DNA from: Dendrobium chrysotoxum
Taxonomy: Eukaryota > Streptophyta > Magnoliopsida > Asparagales > Orchidaceae
Reading direction: 5' to 3'
Length of the DNA stretch: 64,000 nucleotides
Assembly (NCBI GenBank): GCA_019925795.1
Contig: CM034305.1
Span: forward strand, 98,043,571 to 98,107,570
The translations under genes were made by a program, and so were the position numbers. How positions within the stretch are numbered: position 1 is the first letter of the stretch; each line of letters begins with the position of its first letter. Below the pieces are notes generated by a model. It was not told the origin of the DNA and did not search any database. It saw only the letters and a program-made list of their open reading frames with translations. Shown piece by piece: positions 20,590 to 31,839 of this stretch.

Positions 20590-21010
20590 TAAATGGTCGA
20601 TTATAAGAACTCATAAATACAATGAAGTAACACTCATAAACATTGAGGTACATCTTGGTGTAATTGTTCAAGCTCCATCGAGAACTCCAAAGTGAAAAGT
20701 TCTTATCTTGGAGCAATCCTATAGGGAAGCCCTCACTAGTAAAAAGAAAAACAAAATGGGAAGCCTATTAGGCAAGTGCAGGCAACTTTTGATAGATGAG
20801 AGCTATAGTCGTTAAAAAAGCTTTTGAACAATTATTCCTTCTTAAGCTTTCTAATCTTCCCTTATGAATTTGCATTCTAAATTGCATGTGTTTTCGAATT
20901 CATAACCTTGATTAAATGAAAAATTAAACTAGGCTTAGTGAGGGAATTATAATGAGAGAAAGAAGAGAAGAGAGAGAATGTAGGACATTTATGAGCAGAA
21001 GAGGATCTAG
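20590..21010. other. No feature recognised
   Basis: AT-rich DNA with no open frame, repeat structure or terminal motif that I can support. Confidence 0.5.
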
Positions 21011-21450
21011 CTTAAAGTGTAAATGAATTGAGTCGAGCTCGAGTCACCACTGGTTTGTGTTTGAGCTCGATTAATTAATCGAGCTCGTGCCGTCATGAGC
21101 CAACTCGTTTATTATGAAAGAGAGAAAATGATTATCAGTCAAGTAATTATTATAATAAAATGATAAAAAGAATAAGAAATTAAAAGAAAATAATAAAGAA
21201 TCACTAAATATAAAAAGTGAGATATATTTTTAAAATATTTTTTTACATTGTAATTAAAATATCAAATGCAAATATATTTTAAGTACATCTTATATTAATA
21301 TTTTTTAAACGAGCAGGCTAGCGAGCTAACGAGACGAGTCAGGGCTAGCTCAAACTTGGCTCGTTAGCTCATTGAGCTCGACTCACAAGCCATTTATCGA
21401 GCCGAGTCAGAGCCAACTCACAATTCGACTTGACTCACTTACACCTCCAA
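21011..21450. mobile_element. MITE-like element with GAGCTCGA-rich ends
   Basis: The left end AGTGTAAATGAATTGAGTCG and the right end, read on the minus strand as AGGTGTAAGTGAGTCAAGTC, form imperfect terminal inverted repeats of about 22 bp. The subterminal parts are rich in GAGCTCGA and CGAGCC motifs, a pattern common in short non-autonomous DNA elements of plants. The middle is AT-rich and non-coding. The target duplication is unclear because the next element inserted at its right edge. Confidence 0.5.
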
Positions 21451-21451
21451 T

Positions 21452-22185
21452 CATGGGCGGAGGGAGGGGGGGCAAGGGGGGGCACAGGCCCCCCCAAAAA
21501 AAAAACCTATTATATATTTGTTTACCCAATCACCATCAAGCAAAATGGAAAAAGAGGCTTTCTTACCAAGCAAATAATTATTTTTTTAAAGTTTTCTTGT
21601 TGCATACATGTACTATTAGAGTAAAATTTTGCATATATAATTATATTCTATATATTTATTTACATATATTTTTAAGTGTGTTGTCCTTTGAAATCAATGC
21701 ATTTCCTTTTTTTCAATATTTTTATTAAAATTTCTTTAAAAATAAATACATAAGTTTTAATTGAAATCTTTGACATTTATTTGTAACTTTATTTTAAAGA
21801 ATCTCGACTAAATTTTAGCTAGAATTATATTAAAATCATTGAATTTGAAACTCACTTAAATTAGCTGAAATGAAAATATTTTAAAGAATCTCGTGTAAAT
21901 TTTAGCCATCGACCCAAACGGACTGCTTCGTTTTCCCCTTTGTGTCTCTCTCACGACTTGCGACTCATGACCTCGCGCAAGGCTTTCGTTTTCCCTTTCG
22001 CTTCTCTCTTGCCCCTAAACGGTGATCGCCCGTGGCAAATATTTATGTCTTCTAAGCTCTCAATACCATGCTATTTGCATTCTAAATTTTTATTTTACAG
22101 CTCCTCTTGACTTCGGTAATGAGACGGCAAACATAACTATTTTAATTTAGGCCCCCCCTCAATAAAATTTCTGGCTCCGCCACTG
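21452..22185. mobile_element. Short hAT-like non-autonomous DNA transposon
   Basis: The ends CATGGGCGGAG (left) and, on the minus strand, CAGTGGCGGAG (right) are inverted repeats. CCTCCAAT(C) is duplicated at 21444-21451 and 22186-22193, an 8-bp duplication (the next base also matches). Long G and C runs lie just inside both ends (GGGGGGGC, GGCCCCCCC). The CAGTGGCGGA-type terminus with an 8-bp duplication fits hAT. About 730 bp, no transposase. Confidence 0.75.
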
Positions 22186-22637
22186 CCTCCAATCTAGATT
22201 TCAACTTTTATTCATAATTGATAAAAGAATTATAAGCATCGAACTACCTATTTTAAATTACAGGAAAAAAATCAAAATAATTTACAATTTAAATCAAGAT
22301 AAGTCCAACAAAACTTATCATTAAATTTAAAAAGAAGATAATCCAAAAATTATATACATAAAACGAAATAAAACTATTAAAAGTAATCTTAAATAAGTAT
22401 AATAATTAAAAAAGGCTAAAATTTCATAATGTTTGCCACGTACTTAATAAGGCAGGTGGAAATTACGTGGTGGAAAATGAACAGATGAATAAAGAATATC
22501 GTCACATGCATCAAGAAGAGAACAAGGCATCTAACTGTCATTCATAAATTGCAACCTTCTAAATCAAAGTACCAACAAAACTCTCTTGCCTAAAGTATTC
22601 CAACAAGCAGCAGACAAACTAAATTTTCCTTAATTAC

Positions 22638-22761
22638 CTCAGGGCCATTCCATTCTGTAATTTGTAGAAATGATTTTAGGCAGCCATGATAGTAAACTTG
22701 TTCTGGAAGAAACTTATCGACTGCCGTAAAAGCTAAGGTGTCCTTCTCAATATCATAACAT
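22638..22761 (-). CDS. Exon D of a HAD-IG 5'-nucleotidase (NT5DC-like) gene
   Basis: 124 nt. On the minus strand the acceptor is T-rich and ends CAG before 22761, and the donor is GAG|GTAATT. The exon completes the codon begun by exon C, then reads CYDIEKDTLAFTAVDKFLPE and VYYHGCLKSFLQITEWNGPE. This matches the segment of plant 5_nucleotid proteins between the TSEHPFR motif and the GDH motif. The family is a cytosolic or organellar purine 5'-nucleotidase-like hydrolase of the HAD superfamily; substrates of the plant members are poorly known. No stop, no frameshift. Confidence 0.9.
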
Positions 22762-23165
22762 CTGAAAAAAAAAAAGCCATGCAGACAAAAGCAGAACATC
22801 AAACAACACTGAATTTTGACATACAATGAACTCAAAAAGAACATTTAAACTATTTAACCAATAGAGATAAAGTAGCTAAACGTATAATGAAGAAAGATTC
22901 CCCGAAAGAAATATCAACATAAAAATGACATGAGCCAAGTCCACAGTATGAAAACACAACAAAATTTAAAAATATAAGGTAGCTCGCAGAATAAAAAAAC
23001 TCCATTGATTATATGATATGGAAGGTGAGCTCCCTCCACCAAGTAAAATTTAACTCTGAAGTAGCCAATTGCATTGATCAGTTAAGGCCAACATAGAAAA
23101 AAATGCCTCAATTTCATTGCAGCATTTCAAATATGAAAAGCACATCTTAATAGATCCATAAAAAC
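22762..23165 (-). other. Intron C-D of the nucleotidase gene
   Basis: 404 bp with GTTTTT donor and T(10)CAG-type acceptor. It splits an Arg codon (two bases in exon C, one in exon D). Confidence 0.88.
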
Positions 23166-23263
23166 CTGAAGGGATGCTCGGAAGTGTAGAAGGTTGGTTT
23201 ATTAGCACAAGCAATCACGACGTCAAAGAGATCCCTCCAGGAATCTCTATAAACGCCAGTGTC
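23166..23263 (-). CDS. Exon C of the HAD-IG 5'-nucleotidase gene
   Basis: 98 nt, acceptor TTTTACTGCAG before 23263, donor CAG|GTTTTT. Reads DTGVYRDSWRDLFDVVIACA then NKPTFYTSEHPF plus two bases of Arg. WRDLFDVVI...KP.FYTSEHPFR is a signature of the IG 5'-nucleotidases. It starts in phase 0, which fits exon B ending in phase 0 more than 24 kb away. Confidence 0.92.
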
Positions 23264-24039
23264 CTGCAGTAAAAGAAAACGAAATAATGATTAAGAGTGC
23301 TCATTTCTAAAAATGGAAAAAATAATGGCAATAGTTAGACTATGTATTGCAGAAATTTGCGAAAAAAAAGATATTTAAACTATTAGAACACAATAACAGA
23401 AGCATGTGTATTGGACATGCGGGTCTTCAATTGACATGAAGTAGGATTATCTTCTAAGAAAACAGAAAAATATGTACATCTAGAGAAAAATAAAACAGTT
23501 ATACATAATAGTCCATTGAAAAATGTCTCCAAATCTAGTATCTATTGGAAAACGTAGAAGATAAATTAAAATGCAATACAAATTTAAGAATAAAATTTTC
23601 TCTGTGTATTATATCCCACATGTTGAGCTCCTTATAAGATCCACAAGAATAAAATTTGCAACTAAAATTATGTAATTCAGACAGTTTTTTGAAAAATCAA
23701 TAAAGAATATTCATTCATCTGATGCGTCTGGAACAGCAAAATAGTATATAAAATTCCTCCCATATTGCTCGTAATGTGATGAAAGAAAATGATATGCCAT
23801 GCGCTAACAAGAGAAATTCACAGAAAGCTCGCTAGCACACACATATTTTAAAAAATGAAAAATTATATAATATCAATTTTAAAATAAAATGTAATATAGG
23901 TATAATAAATGCACATCATTATTGGGCGTTGTATCTAGCCTCAGAATGAGGGGTGAAAAAATACATAAGCATTTAATTGGGACGATATTATTGGGGGTTT
24001 AAATTTCGTCCAACGAAATTTTTATTTGGAGGGGACAAT

Positions 24040-26497
24040 TGTGAAACTCGAAAATGTCGATCGCAAGCATCGCACGCATTTCGATGCACCGCGACAAAAT
24101 TAAGTGAATTTTCGAAGTTGTCGGATTTCGACGAAATAAATCTTATAAACTTGTATATTTAATTTTGACCAAATTGATATAAAGAACTTATAGTAAATTA
24201 TGCACGGTTTAAGAGATAAAAATCGTCAAAGTTTCATAAAGCACAAATGACTAAATAGCCCTCCTCCTCTTAATAAGAAATTTTGGCTAATGGGGGCACA
24301 TGTGTCAATTTTCCCCACCACCCAAATAAACTCCTAAGGGACCCAAAATATTCAGTCCCATCTCATTTTGATCGGCCGAATAGAGGGAGAGAGTGATCGG
24401 GAGAGGGTGAGAGGCGGTCGGCGGGTTTCCGGCGATGATCTTGGTGGAAAATCGTAGGGGAAGGCCTAAGAAGCAATAAGGTATGTTCCTAAAGTTAGAA
24501 ATCTTCATTTTCCCATATATTTCTTGAGTTGAAAATCGAGGGTTTTTCTAAAACTCAAAATTTTTGGGAAAAACATGTTAGGGATGGATGTAAAATGATT
24601 TTAAACATAAAAATACAAGTTCTCCCAACTTATTTTTAAGATTTCAAAGATTAGGGTTTTTCCGATTTTTAATTTCTATAGAAATTTCTTGATGAATATT
24701 ATTTCTAATGGTCTTAGGGGAGTTTTTAAGGGTAGGAATTAGGGTTTTTCATAAAATATTATTTTTCCTAATTTCTAATTAAATTAAATCCGAAAATAGA
24801 AAAGTCCTAGTTATAAATTAAATGATTGGGAAGATTTGGCATGCTAATATAAAGAGATTAATGAAAATTTGGTTTCCAAATTTAGGGCCTTAGGTAAAAT
24901 CCGAAAATTTTTATGTTTATTATTAATTAGGTTAAGGGAAATATTTTAACATGCAAATGTATTGAAATTAGTGAAATTCATGTTTCCAAAATTAGGATTT
25001 TTGAATAAAACCGAAAATCAACATCATTTTTAATTTAGATATGTAATTTGAATGACTTAGGAAGGGTGAAATGTGAGAATTTATCAAAATATGAATTTTT
25101 AAAATTTAAGATATAATTAAATCCGAAAATAATTAGTTTATAATGACAATTATAAGTAAGAAAAATGTTAAAGTGAACTAAGGATTTATGTTAATGATAA
25201 ATGACAATTGATATATACTATAATGACATTCATGTATGTTTTAATGCTAATGACAATTAAGAATTAAGATTAATGTTAAACTACATGACTTATTCTTTTA
25301 ATAAGCATGATTTAAGATTCATATGGGATGATCCAAGTTACACTATTTGTAGGATTTCGAAATGAGAGAGGAAAGGCATTGTAAGGAGAACAGTAAATTT
25401 CACACGTCCGTTAGGTAGGTACATTTAATTCTCCAATTTCAATATTCTTTTATGCTCTTTTAAAGTTAAATGCATTGTGATACGTTTTAGCATTAGAATA
25501 GTATGTTCAAAAGTAATTATTGCTAAATGCACTGTTTTGTTTAAACAATAATATGAATTTTTATTTGGTTCTTTTATGCTAGTTCTTTTAACGTTAAATG
25601 CATTGTTTTGTTTATGTTAGTTACACATTTTTATTTAAAAAGAATCTTCATGTAGCCTTGCATAAGAATGTGATAGATAAAAACAAATTATTGTTATGTA
25701 TATTAGTCACCTATCCTATGATAATTATTGCATGTGGATTTGTGCATGTTGAGGCGGAGTACCAATATGGTGCCTTGGCACAATATAGCTCTTTGGAGCA
25801 ATATGGCTCTTCAGGGCAATATGATAAAGAAAAATGATATGGCCAATAAGCATGTGTATCTGATCAGTACAATTTTGATACTCCGGTATGGGTGTATAGA
25901 ATACGAATAAGATAAATGTATATGTGTACAGTAAATAAAAACATGGAAATGCATGAAATGAAAGAAGTATTAAACTTATGAAATGTAAAATGATCATAGG
26001 AATTCATAAAGAGATATTTCATGATATTATATTATTTACTTCTTTAGTTACTTGTTGCTCAATCACATATTAAAACATGCATATTGATCTTCGTTATTTT
26101 GTAATTGAGTTTAGTAGAGCTACTTGTTACGTGCTGAGTATTAACTCACTCCCTCGCTTCGGGATGTTTTCAGGAGAACCACTGTTTACAGATGGCAGAT
26201 AGACAGCAGTATACTTACCAGCGTAGGGTTACCACAGGAGACAGGTTCTTTTGTTGTATTTTTTTGATGTTACATTTTGAAGTGGATCTCACATGTTTAG
26301 TTTAGGATCCACTTGTGTAAATTTTATATGATGACATAAAATCTTTCGTGTTTTGGAACTTTTAGTAGCTCTTTATAATTGTTGGATGTTGGATATGTAA
26401 TTATTCATGTGATGATACTGGAACTATATTTTAAATTTTTTCATCTGACTTCCGTTCCCGTCTAGTTTACTCGAGCTTACCGGGCTGGGTCATGACA
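24040..26497 (+). repeat. LTR B of a chromovirus, left neighbour mostly lost
   Basis: 2458 bp from TGTGAAACTCG to GGGTCATGACA. A polypurine tract (GGAGGGGACAAT) precedes it and the remains of a pol tail (AAATTTCGTCCAACGAAATT) lie before that, so this is a 3' LTR whose body has been lost to within about 60 bp. The flanks (ACAAT, TTATA) do not match. LTR A motifs recur in the same order, including the multi-hairpin block. Confidence 0.85.
25755..25885 (+). promoter_or_regulatory. Multi-hairpin block in LTR B
   Basis: Outer arms CGGAGTACCA (25755-25764) and TGATACTCCG (25876-25885, one mismatch). Inner stems: GTGC/GCAC with loop CTTG (25770-25781), GCTC/GAGC with loop TTTG (25788-25799), GCTC/GGGC with loop TTCA (25806-25817, one G-T pair), and TGTAT/GTACA with loop CTGATCA. 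Confidence 0.65.
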
Positions 26498-26589
26498 TTA
26501 TAACTCCACCAAGTACCCCAAGCCCACACCCTGGATTGTCCTAAGCATGATTGTAAGCGACAACATGGTTTTGCATAAGCTAGCATCCC

Positions 26590-27215
26590 CTCATAACAAG
26601 ACATTCTTTCCCTCTACCTGAACCTCCATTGTCAGAGATTTCCAATCCACCTTCATTTCTCCCATGGCCTGTAGCCACTTCATGCCCAAAATCACATTCG
26701 TGCTTCTCAAGTCCAGGGGAAAGAAGTCTTCCATCACCTGAATATCCTGCAAAGTCATCACCACCCCCTTATATATCCCCCAACTCCTCTCTATCTTACC
26801 CCTCCCCATCATCACCCCACATCCTTCCGTCTCTATCAACTGCAACCTTAATCGTAGTATACCACTTAACTATCCCCTCTTGAGTTAAAACATAGAATTG
26901 CTCGTGGAGGTCTCCTTCCCAAATGGTTCGGAAACGTTCCATCAAACAATCCTTAAATTTCCCCCATGAATAAATCGAGAATACCTAGCCTCCCTCCACT
27001 GAAAATAAGCTAGGACTTTTCCCTCCAAACATAGACCCACCGCCATAAGCTTCTCCCCTTTCGTCAACCCATTAATAGCAAAATAACGCTCCACCTAATA
27101 CACCCAACCCTAAGCATCTTCTCCTTCAAAAATCGGCATTTTCAACTTCCTTGATCTCACATCCTACCCTCATGGCTTCTTCCTCCATTAGTTCTCCCCG
27201 TGTAGTGATGGTGCG
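26590..27215 (-). pseudogene. Ty3/gypsy gag-protease relic
   Basis: On the minus strand, about 27060-26890 reads GLCLEGKVLAYFQWREAR and, after a frame change, GKFKDCLMERFR and EGDLHE, a gag domain. The stretch 26845-26591 reads VVMTLQDIQVMEDFFPLDL then STNVILGMKWLQAMGEMKVD, the end of a retropepsin domain (the ILGMKWL motif). Frameshifts and stops break it. It is another gypsy family than elements A-D and lies in opposite orientation to LTR B. Confidence 0.75.
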
Positions 27216-27325
27216 ATTCTCTCCCTTCCCCCATTCCACTTGGTTGATTTAGCCCTCATAGCTCAGCCCATAGCTCCCCCAATCCACATCCCACCATGCC
27301 TGGGTGGTCTCCCAAAAGGTTCACT

Positions 27326-27339
27326 CCCCCCCCCCCCCC
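27326..27339. repeat. C14 homopolymer
   Basis: An uninterrupted run of 14 C at the junction between the gag-protease relic and element C. Confidence 0.95.
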
Positions 27340-27354
27340 TTCTTCCTGTTGTCC

Positions 27355-27692
27355 TTTCTTGAAAAGAAAGAATTAGGATTTTTCCCAAAACTCAAATTTG
27401 TAGAAGAAGAATGATAGGGAAAGAGAAAAGAAGGTTTTAATCATGGAATTTCTATTCTTCCCCAAAAATTTTGGATTTTGGAAATTCGGGTTTCTTCCGA
27501 TTTCCTTTTTCTTTCAAAATGCTTTTGTAAATATGATTCCTAATGACATTAGAAAGCTTCTTATGGAAGTTAATTAAATTTTTATGCAAAATTTTAAGTT
27601 CCAAAAATTAGGGCTTTTTCCTAATCATGAACATTTTTAAGTGTTATTGCTTCAGATTGATTTAGGAAGGATTTGAAGATGAGTATTAGGGT
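27355..27692 (+). repeat. 5' LTR fragment of element C
   Basis: Aligned by eye to about 29975-30303 of the 3' LTR, so it begins some 515 bp into the LTR. Confidence 0.85.
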
Positions 27693-29436
27693 TAATGATT
27701 ATGATTTAGATATTTTCACTCAGAAAGAGCTGAATTTAAGGCAAAGAAGATGGATGAAATTGCTTAATAATTATGATTTAGATATTCAGTATCATCCTGG
27801 AAGAGCAAATGCTGTTGCTGATGCGTTAAGCAAAAAAATGCCGATAAAGTTGAATTGTTTACTAACTCAGCAGGGGAAGCTAATTGGAGAGATGGAATGG
27901 TTGGAGTTGTCTGTAGTACTTCCTACAACTGAAAATGTAGGATGGTTAGGTCAGTTGTCAGTGCAACTTGATTTGAAGAGTAAAATAGCTGAAGCATTGT
28001 TGAGGGATCCTGAGTTTATGAAGATTATCGATCTGGTGAAGGCAGGTCATGAAGAGGATTTCATTATTGATGAAGACGATCTTTTGAGGTATAAGGGCAA
28101 AGTTTGTGTGCCTAATATTGATGACATGAGGAAGGATGTTCTTTATGAAGCTCATCACTCTGCTTATACCATTCATCCTGGTAGTAATAAGATGTATCAA
28201 TACCTTAAGGGTTTATTTTAGTGGCCTGGGATGAAGAGGAGTGTAGCTGATTTTCTTGCAAAGTGTTCTACTTGTCAGTTGGTAAAGGCTGAGCATCAAA
28301 GGCCGAGTGGATTACTTCAACCCCTACCGATTCCAGAGTGGAAGTGGGATGACATTGCTATGGATTTCGTGTCAGGTTTACCCAGATCTCGACAAGGTCT
28401 TTATGTTATTTGGGTTATCATTGATAGGCTTACAAAATCTGCTCACTTCTTGCCTATCCGACTGACTGACCTAGTTGAGAAATTAGCAATGTTGTATGTG
28501 GCTGAGATTGTTCGTTTGCATGGTATACCTAAGTCTATCGTATCTGATCGTGATGGTAGATTTACTTCTAGACTTTTGAGGAAGATTCAAGAGGCTATAT
28601 GTACCAAATTAACTTTTAGTACGGCATTCCATCCACAGACTGATGGACAATCTGAGCGGACTATTCAAACCCTTGAAGATTTGCTTAGACTGTGTGTTCT
28701 TGATTTTGGTGGAGGCTGGGAATCTCATATTCTTTTGATAGAGTTTACCTACAACAATAACTTCCAAGCCAGCATAGAAATGGCTCCATATGAAGCACTC
28801 TATGGAAGGAAATATAGAACACCTTTATGTTGGGCAGAGGCAGGTGAAAGGAAGGTGATTGGATCAGATTTGGTTGATGATGCTACTAGCAAGATCAAAA
28901 TTATCAGAGATAGGCTGCGAGCAGTACAAGATAGGCAGAAGAAGTATTATGATGCTAAGCACCGCTCTGTGGAATTCAATGTGGGAGATTTTGTCTTTAT
29001 AAAGATCAGGCCTATGAAAGGTATAATCCGTTTTGGCAAACTGGGCAAGCTTAGTCCCCACTATATTGGTCCTTTTGAGATTGTCGAAAGGATTGGGAAA
29101 GTAGCATACAGATTGGCTTTACCAGCTACATATGCTGTACACAACGTGTTTCATATTTCTTCCCTGAGAAAGGTTATATCAAATGATCCTTCTAAGATCA
29201 TAATAGAAAATGTGTACATACAGCCAAATCTTACTTATGTTGAAGAACCAGATCGTATTTTGGAGTTCAGTGTGAAACAACTCAGGAGCAGAGATATACC
29301 TTTTGTTAAGGTTCTATGGAAGCATGGGTCGGAGAAGAATGCTACTTGGGAGAAAGAATCTGAAATGAGAAATGTTATACTCATCTCTTTGAGTAAGGTA
29401 TGTTTTGTTTCTTATTGTTTTAAATTTCGAGGATGA
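27693..29436 (+). pseudogene. pol: RNase H end and integrase of element C, one nonsense codon
   Basis: The frame opens with the RNase H end (IFTQKELNLRQRRWMKLL, DIQYHPGRANAVADALS), then the integrase zinc domain (HSAYTIHPGSNKMYQ ... CSTCQ), the catalytic Asp (GAT 28363-28365), second Asp (GAT 28546-28548) and Glu (GAG 28654-28656) with the D-x35-E spacing, then the GPFEIVERIGKVAYRLALPA module, a chromodomain-like YVEEPDRILE tail and the end at 29436. A TAG at 28219-28221 stands where the family has Trp (TGG), the only stop in about 580 codons. The complete integrase contrasts with element A, which lacks these parts. Confidence 0.9.
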
Positions 29437-29456
29437 AATTTTTATGAGGGGAAAAT

Positions 29457-31839
29457 TGTAAAACCTGAAAACTTTCGATTTTATGCGTCGCACGCATTTC
29501 AATGCGCCGCGATAAAATCAGGCAAAATTTTGAAGTCGTCAGAATTCGACGCAATAAATTTTATAAAATTCTATGCAAAATTTTGATTAAAACAGTATAA
29601 AGAACTTATAGTAAATTATGCACGATTTAGGAGCTAAAAATCGTTGAAGTTCGTTTAAGTAATATTTAACCTTTCTCCCCAAATTGCCCTCATAACCCTT
29701 TTAAGAAAAATGTTGGAGAAGGGGCACATGCGTCATTTTCCCCTAATTCTCTCTTAAATCTCTAAGGGACTGATTCATTCGGTCCCTTGTGTTTCTTTTG
29801 GCCGAAGAGAAGAAGGGAGTGGGCGAGAGACGGAGAAGGCGTCGGGTGCGTGCGAAATCCGGCGGCCGACGACTTTTCCGGCGAGGTCTTAGGGGGAAAT
29901 TGAAGGGGAAGACCTAGGGGAGGCTAAGGTATGGTTTACCTAAGAGATCTTTTCAATTTTAGATAGATTTCTTGAAGAGAAAGACTTAGGGTTTTTCCCA
30001 AAACTCAAATTTGTAGAAGAAGAATGATAAGGAAAGAGAAAAGAAGATTTTAATCATGGAATTTTATTTTTCCCCAAAAATTTTGGATTTTAGAAATTAG
30101 GGTTTCTTCCAATTTCCTTTTTCTTTCAAAATGCTTTTGTAAACATGATTCCTAATGACATTAGAAAGCTTCTTATGGAAGTTAATTAAAATTTTATGCA
30201 AAATTTCAAGTTCCAAAAATTAGGTCTTTTTCCTAATCATGAACATTTTTAAGTGTTATTGTTTCAAATTGATTTAGGAAGGATTTGAAGATGAGTATTA
30301 GGGTTTTTGCACAAAAAATTTCATTTTTGAAATTTTAATTCAAATAAATACGAAAATTTCTTGTATTTTAATTAATAATAAAGTAAAGGGGAGGTTTTTA
30401 TATGTATATATGATGAAATTAACATAAAGGTCTCCTAAAATTAGGATTTTAATTTAATCCGAAAAATAATTAGGTTTAATTATAATATAGGTTAGGGGAA
30501 ATATTTTAAAAATGTAATTAGAAGAAAATATGAAAATTTTGGGGTCTTAAAATTTGAATTTTTAATTAAATCCGAAAATTTAAAACAAATTTAGATTGGG
30601 AAAAGAGAATTATGCTATGATTATGTTATGAATTAGGTTATGAATTATATTTGTAAGTATTATGAGTTAGTAATCAATGATTATGCTATGAATTAGGTTA
30701 TGAATTGTATTTGTAAGTGTTATGAGTTAGTAATCAAGGTATGTTATCTTATATCTTGAAATAGATCTTGAAAAAGAAACGACATTTGAGGTAGGAACAT
30801 TTTACTTAACAAACTCATATTCCTACATATTATGTTTTGTAATGTCTAACACTTAGAAATGTATATTAGATGTTCTTTACATTGGATAATAATGCATATT
30901 AGATGTTTTCTTTAATTGATGTCAATGCATAAAAATTTTCTTTCTTTTCTAACATTGCATGTTAGATGTTCTTTGAAATGAAATGCAACCCTTTATGTAA
31001 ACTTGCCTAATCTAATCAATGCATATGATTGATGTGAGATTGCTACACTACATTCCTATGAAAAGAATGTTTGAATGAATATGAATGTTGAAGGCGGAGT
31101 ACCAAAACAAAATGGTGCAATAGCACAATACGACTCTTATGAGCAATATGGCTCTTCGGGGCAAAAGAGAAAAGAAAGATGATATGGCAAAAAATATGTT
31201 TGTGTACCTGATCAGTACACTTCTGGTACTCCGGTACAGTTGTATATGTTAAAGAATAAGCAAGCATATTAATACATTTATGATACAAAGTACATGTTGA
31301 CATAACCTCAATGATATGCATATGAACTATGGCATGTGACACTTAGCAATATCATGACATCTCATAATCATATAGCTCAGTTAAAATACCTTAACATACA
31401 TGTTGAATTTCATTTATGGGAATATGAATTTGGTAGAATTAGTTGTTACCTGCTAAGCTTTAGCTCATTCCCTCGTTTTGAGATATTTTTCAGGAGAACC
31501 CGCTGCTAGAAATGGCTGACCGTCCTTGGCATACTTATAGTCGTAGAGGATCGGAAGACAGGTTCCTCTTCTATTTTATGTTTCTTTTAAGATGTAGTTT
31601 AAAATGATTTTGGGTGGTTTGGCATGAATGAGATATTTTTCCACCTTTGTATATATGAAACTTTTTATGAAATGATATGAAATGTTTAGTTTAAATTTGA
31701 AGTTGTTTAGAAGCGTTTTTATTTTTCTTTCTAAGTGTTTTAGATTCTTCAATGCATGTTTTAGGAAAATTTCATGTTCTGAACGTCCGACATCCGTTCC
31801 CTCCTCGTCTATACGAGCTCACTGGGCCGGGTCGTGACA
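29457..31839 (+). repeat. 3' LTR of element C
   Basis: 2383 bp, TGTAAAACCTG to GGGTCGTGACA, preceded by the purine tract ATGAGGGGAAAAT. It contains the CGCATT/AATGCG hairpin (29493-29506) and the multi-hairpin block. Confidence 0.92.
31095..31233 (+). promoter_or_regulatory. Multi-hairpin block in LTR C
   Basis: Outer arms CGGAGTACCA (31095-31104) and TGGTACTCCG (31224-31233), perfect. Inner stems: GTGC/GCAC with loop AATA (31115-31126), CTC/GAG with loop TTAT, GCTC/GGGC with loop TTCG (31151-31162), and GTGTAC/GTACAC with loop CTGATCA (31202-31220). Confidence 0.7.

Larger units (their letters stand above)
1..22637 (-). other. Host gene intron downstream of exon D (partial, >22.6 kb)
   Basis: Begins with donor GTAATT at 22637 on the minus strand. 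The next exon of the family (GDH motif, HAD motif III/IV) should follow in phase 0, but I found no trace of it down to position 1. The interval is filled by elements A, R1, the LINE, the LARD-like element and DNA transposons. The non-TE part next to the exon (22195-22637) is plain AT-rich DNA. If the gene ends here instead, it would be truncated. Confidence 0.55.
27355..31839 (+). mobile_element. Element C: chromovirus with truncated 5' LTR and large internal deletion
   Basis: The left part (27355-27692) is a fragment of the same LTR as 29457-31839: both contain CCCAAAACTCAAATTTGTAG and GATGAGTATTAGGGTT. It then switches within a few bases into RNase H coding sequence, so the rest of the LTR, primer site, gag, protease and RT are gone. 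The 3' LTR is complete and ends GGGTCGTGACA. No target duplication can be checked because the left end is lost. Confidence 0.88.

Noticed and set aside
22590..22844. An 84-codon single-exon gene
   Set aside because: Only 22638-22761 is exon; the rest of the frame is intron on both sides of good splice sites.
26629..26883. Pro/Ser-rich plus-strand frame
   Set aside because: It is the antisense of the gag-protease relic.
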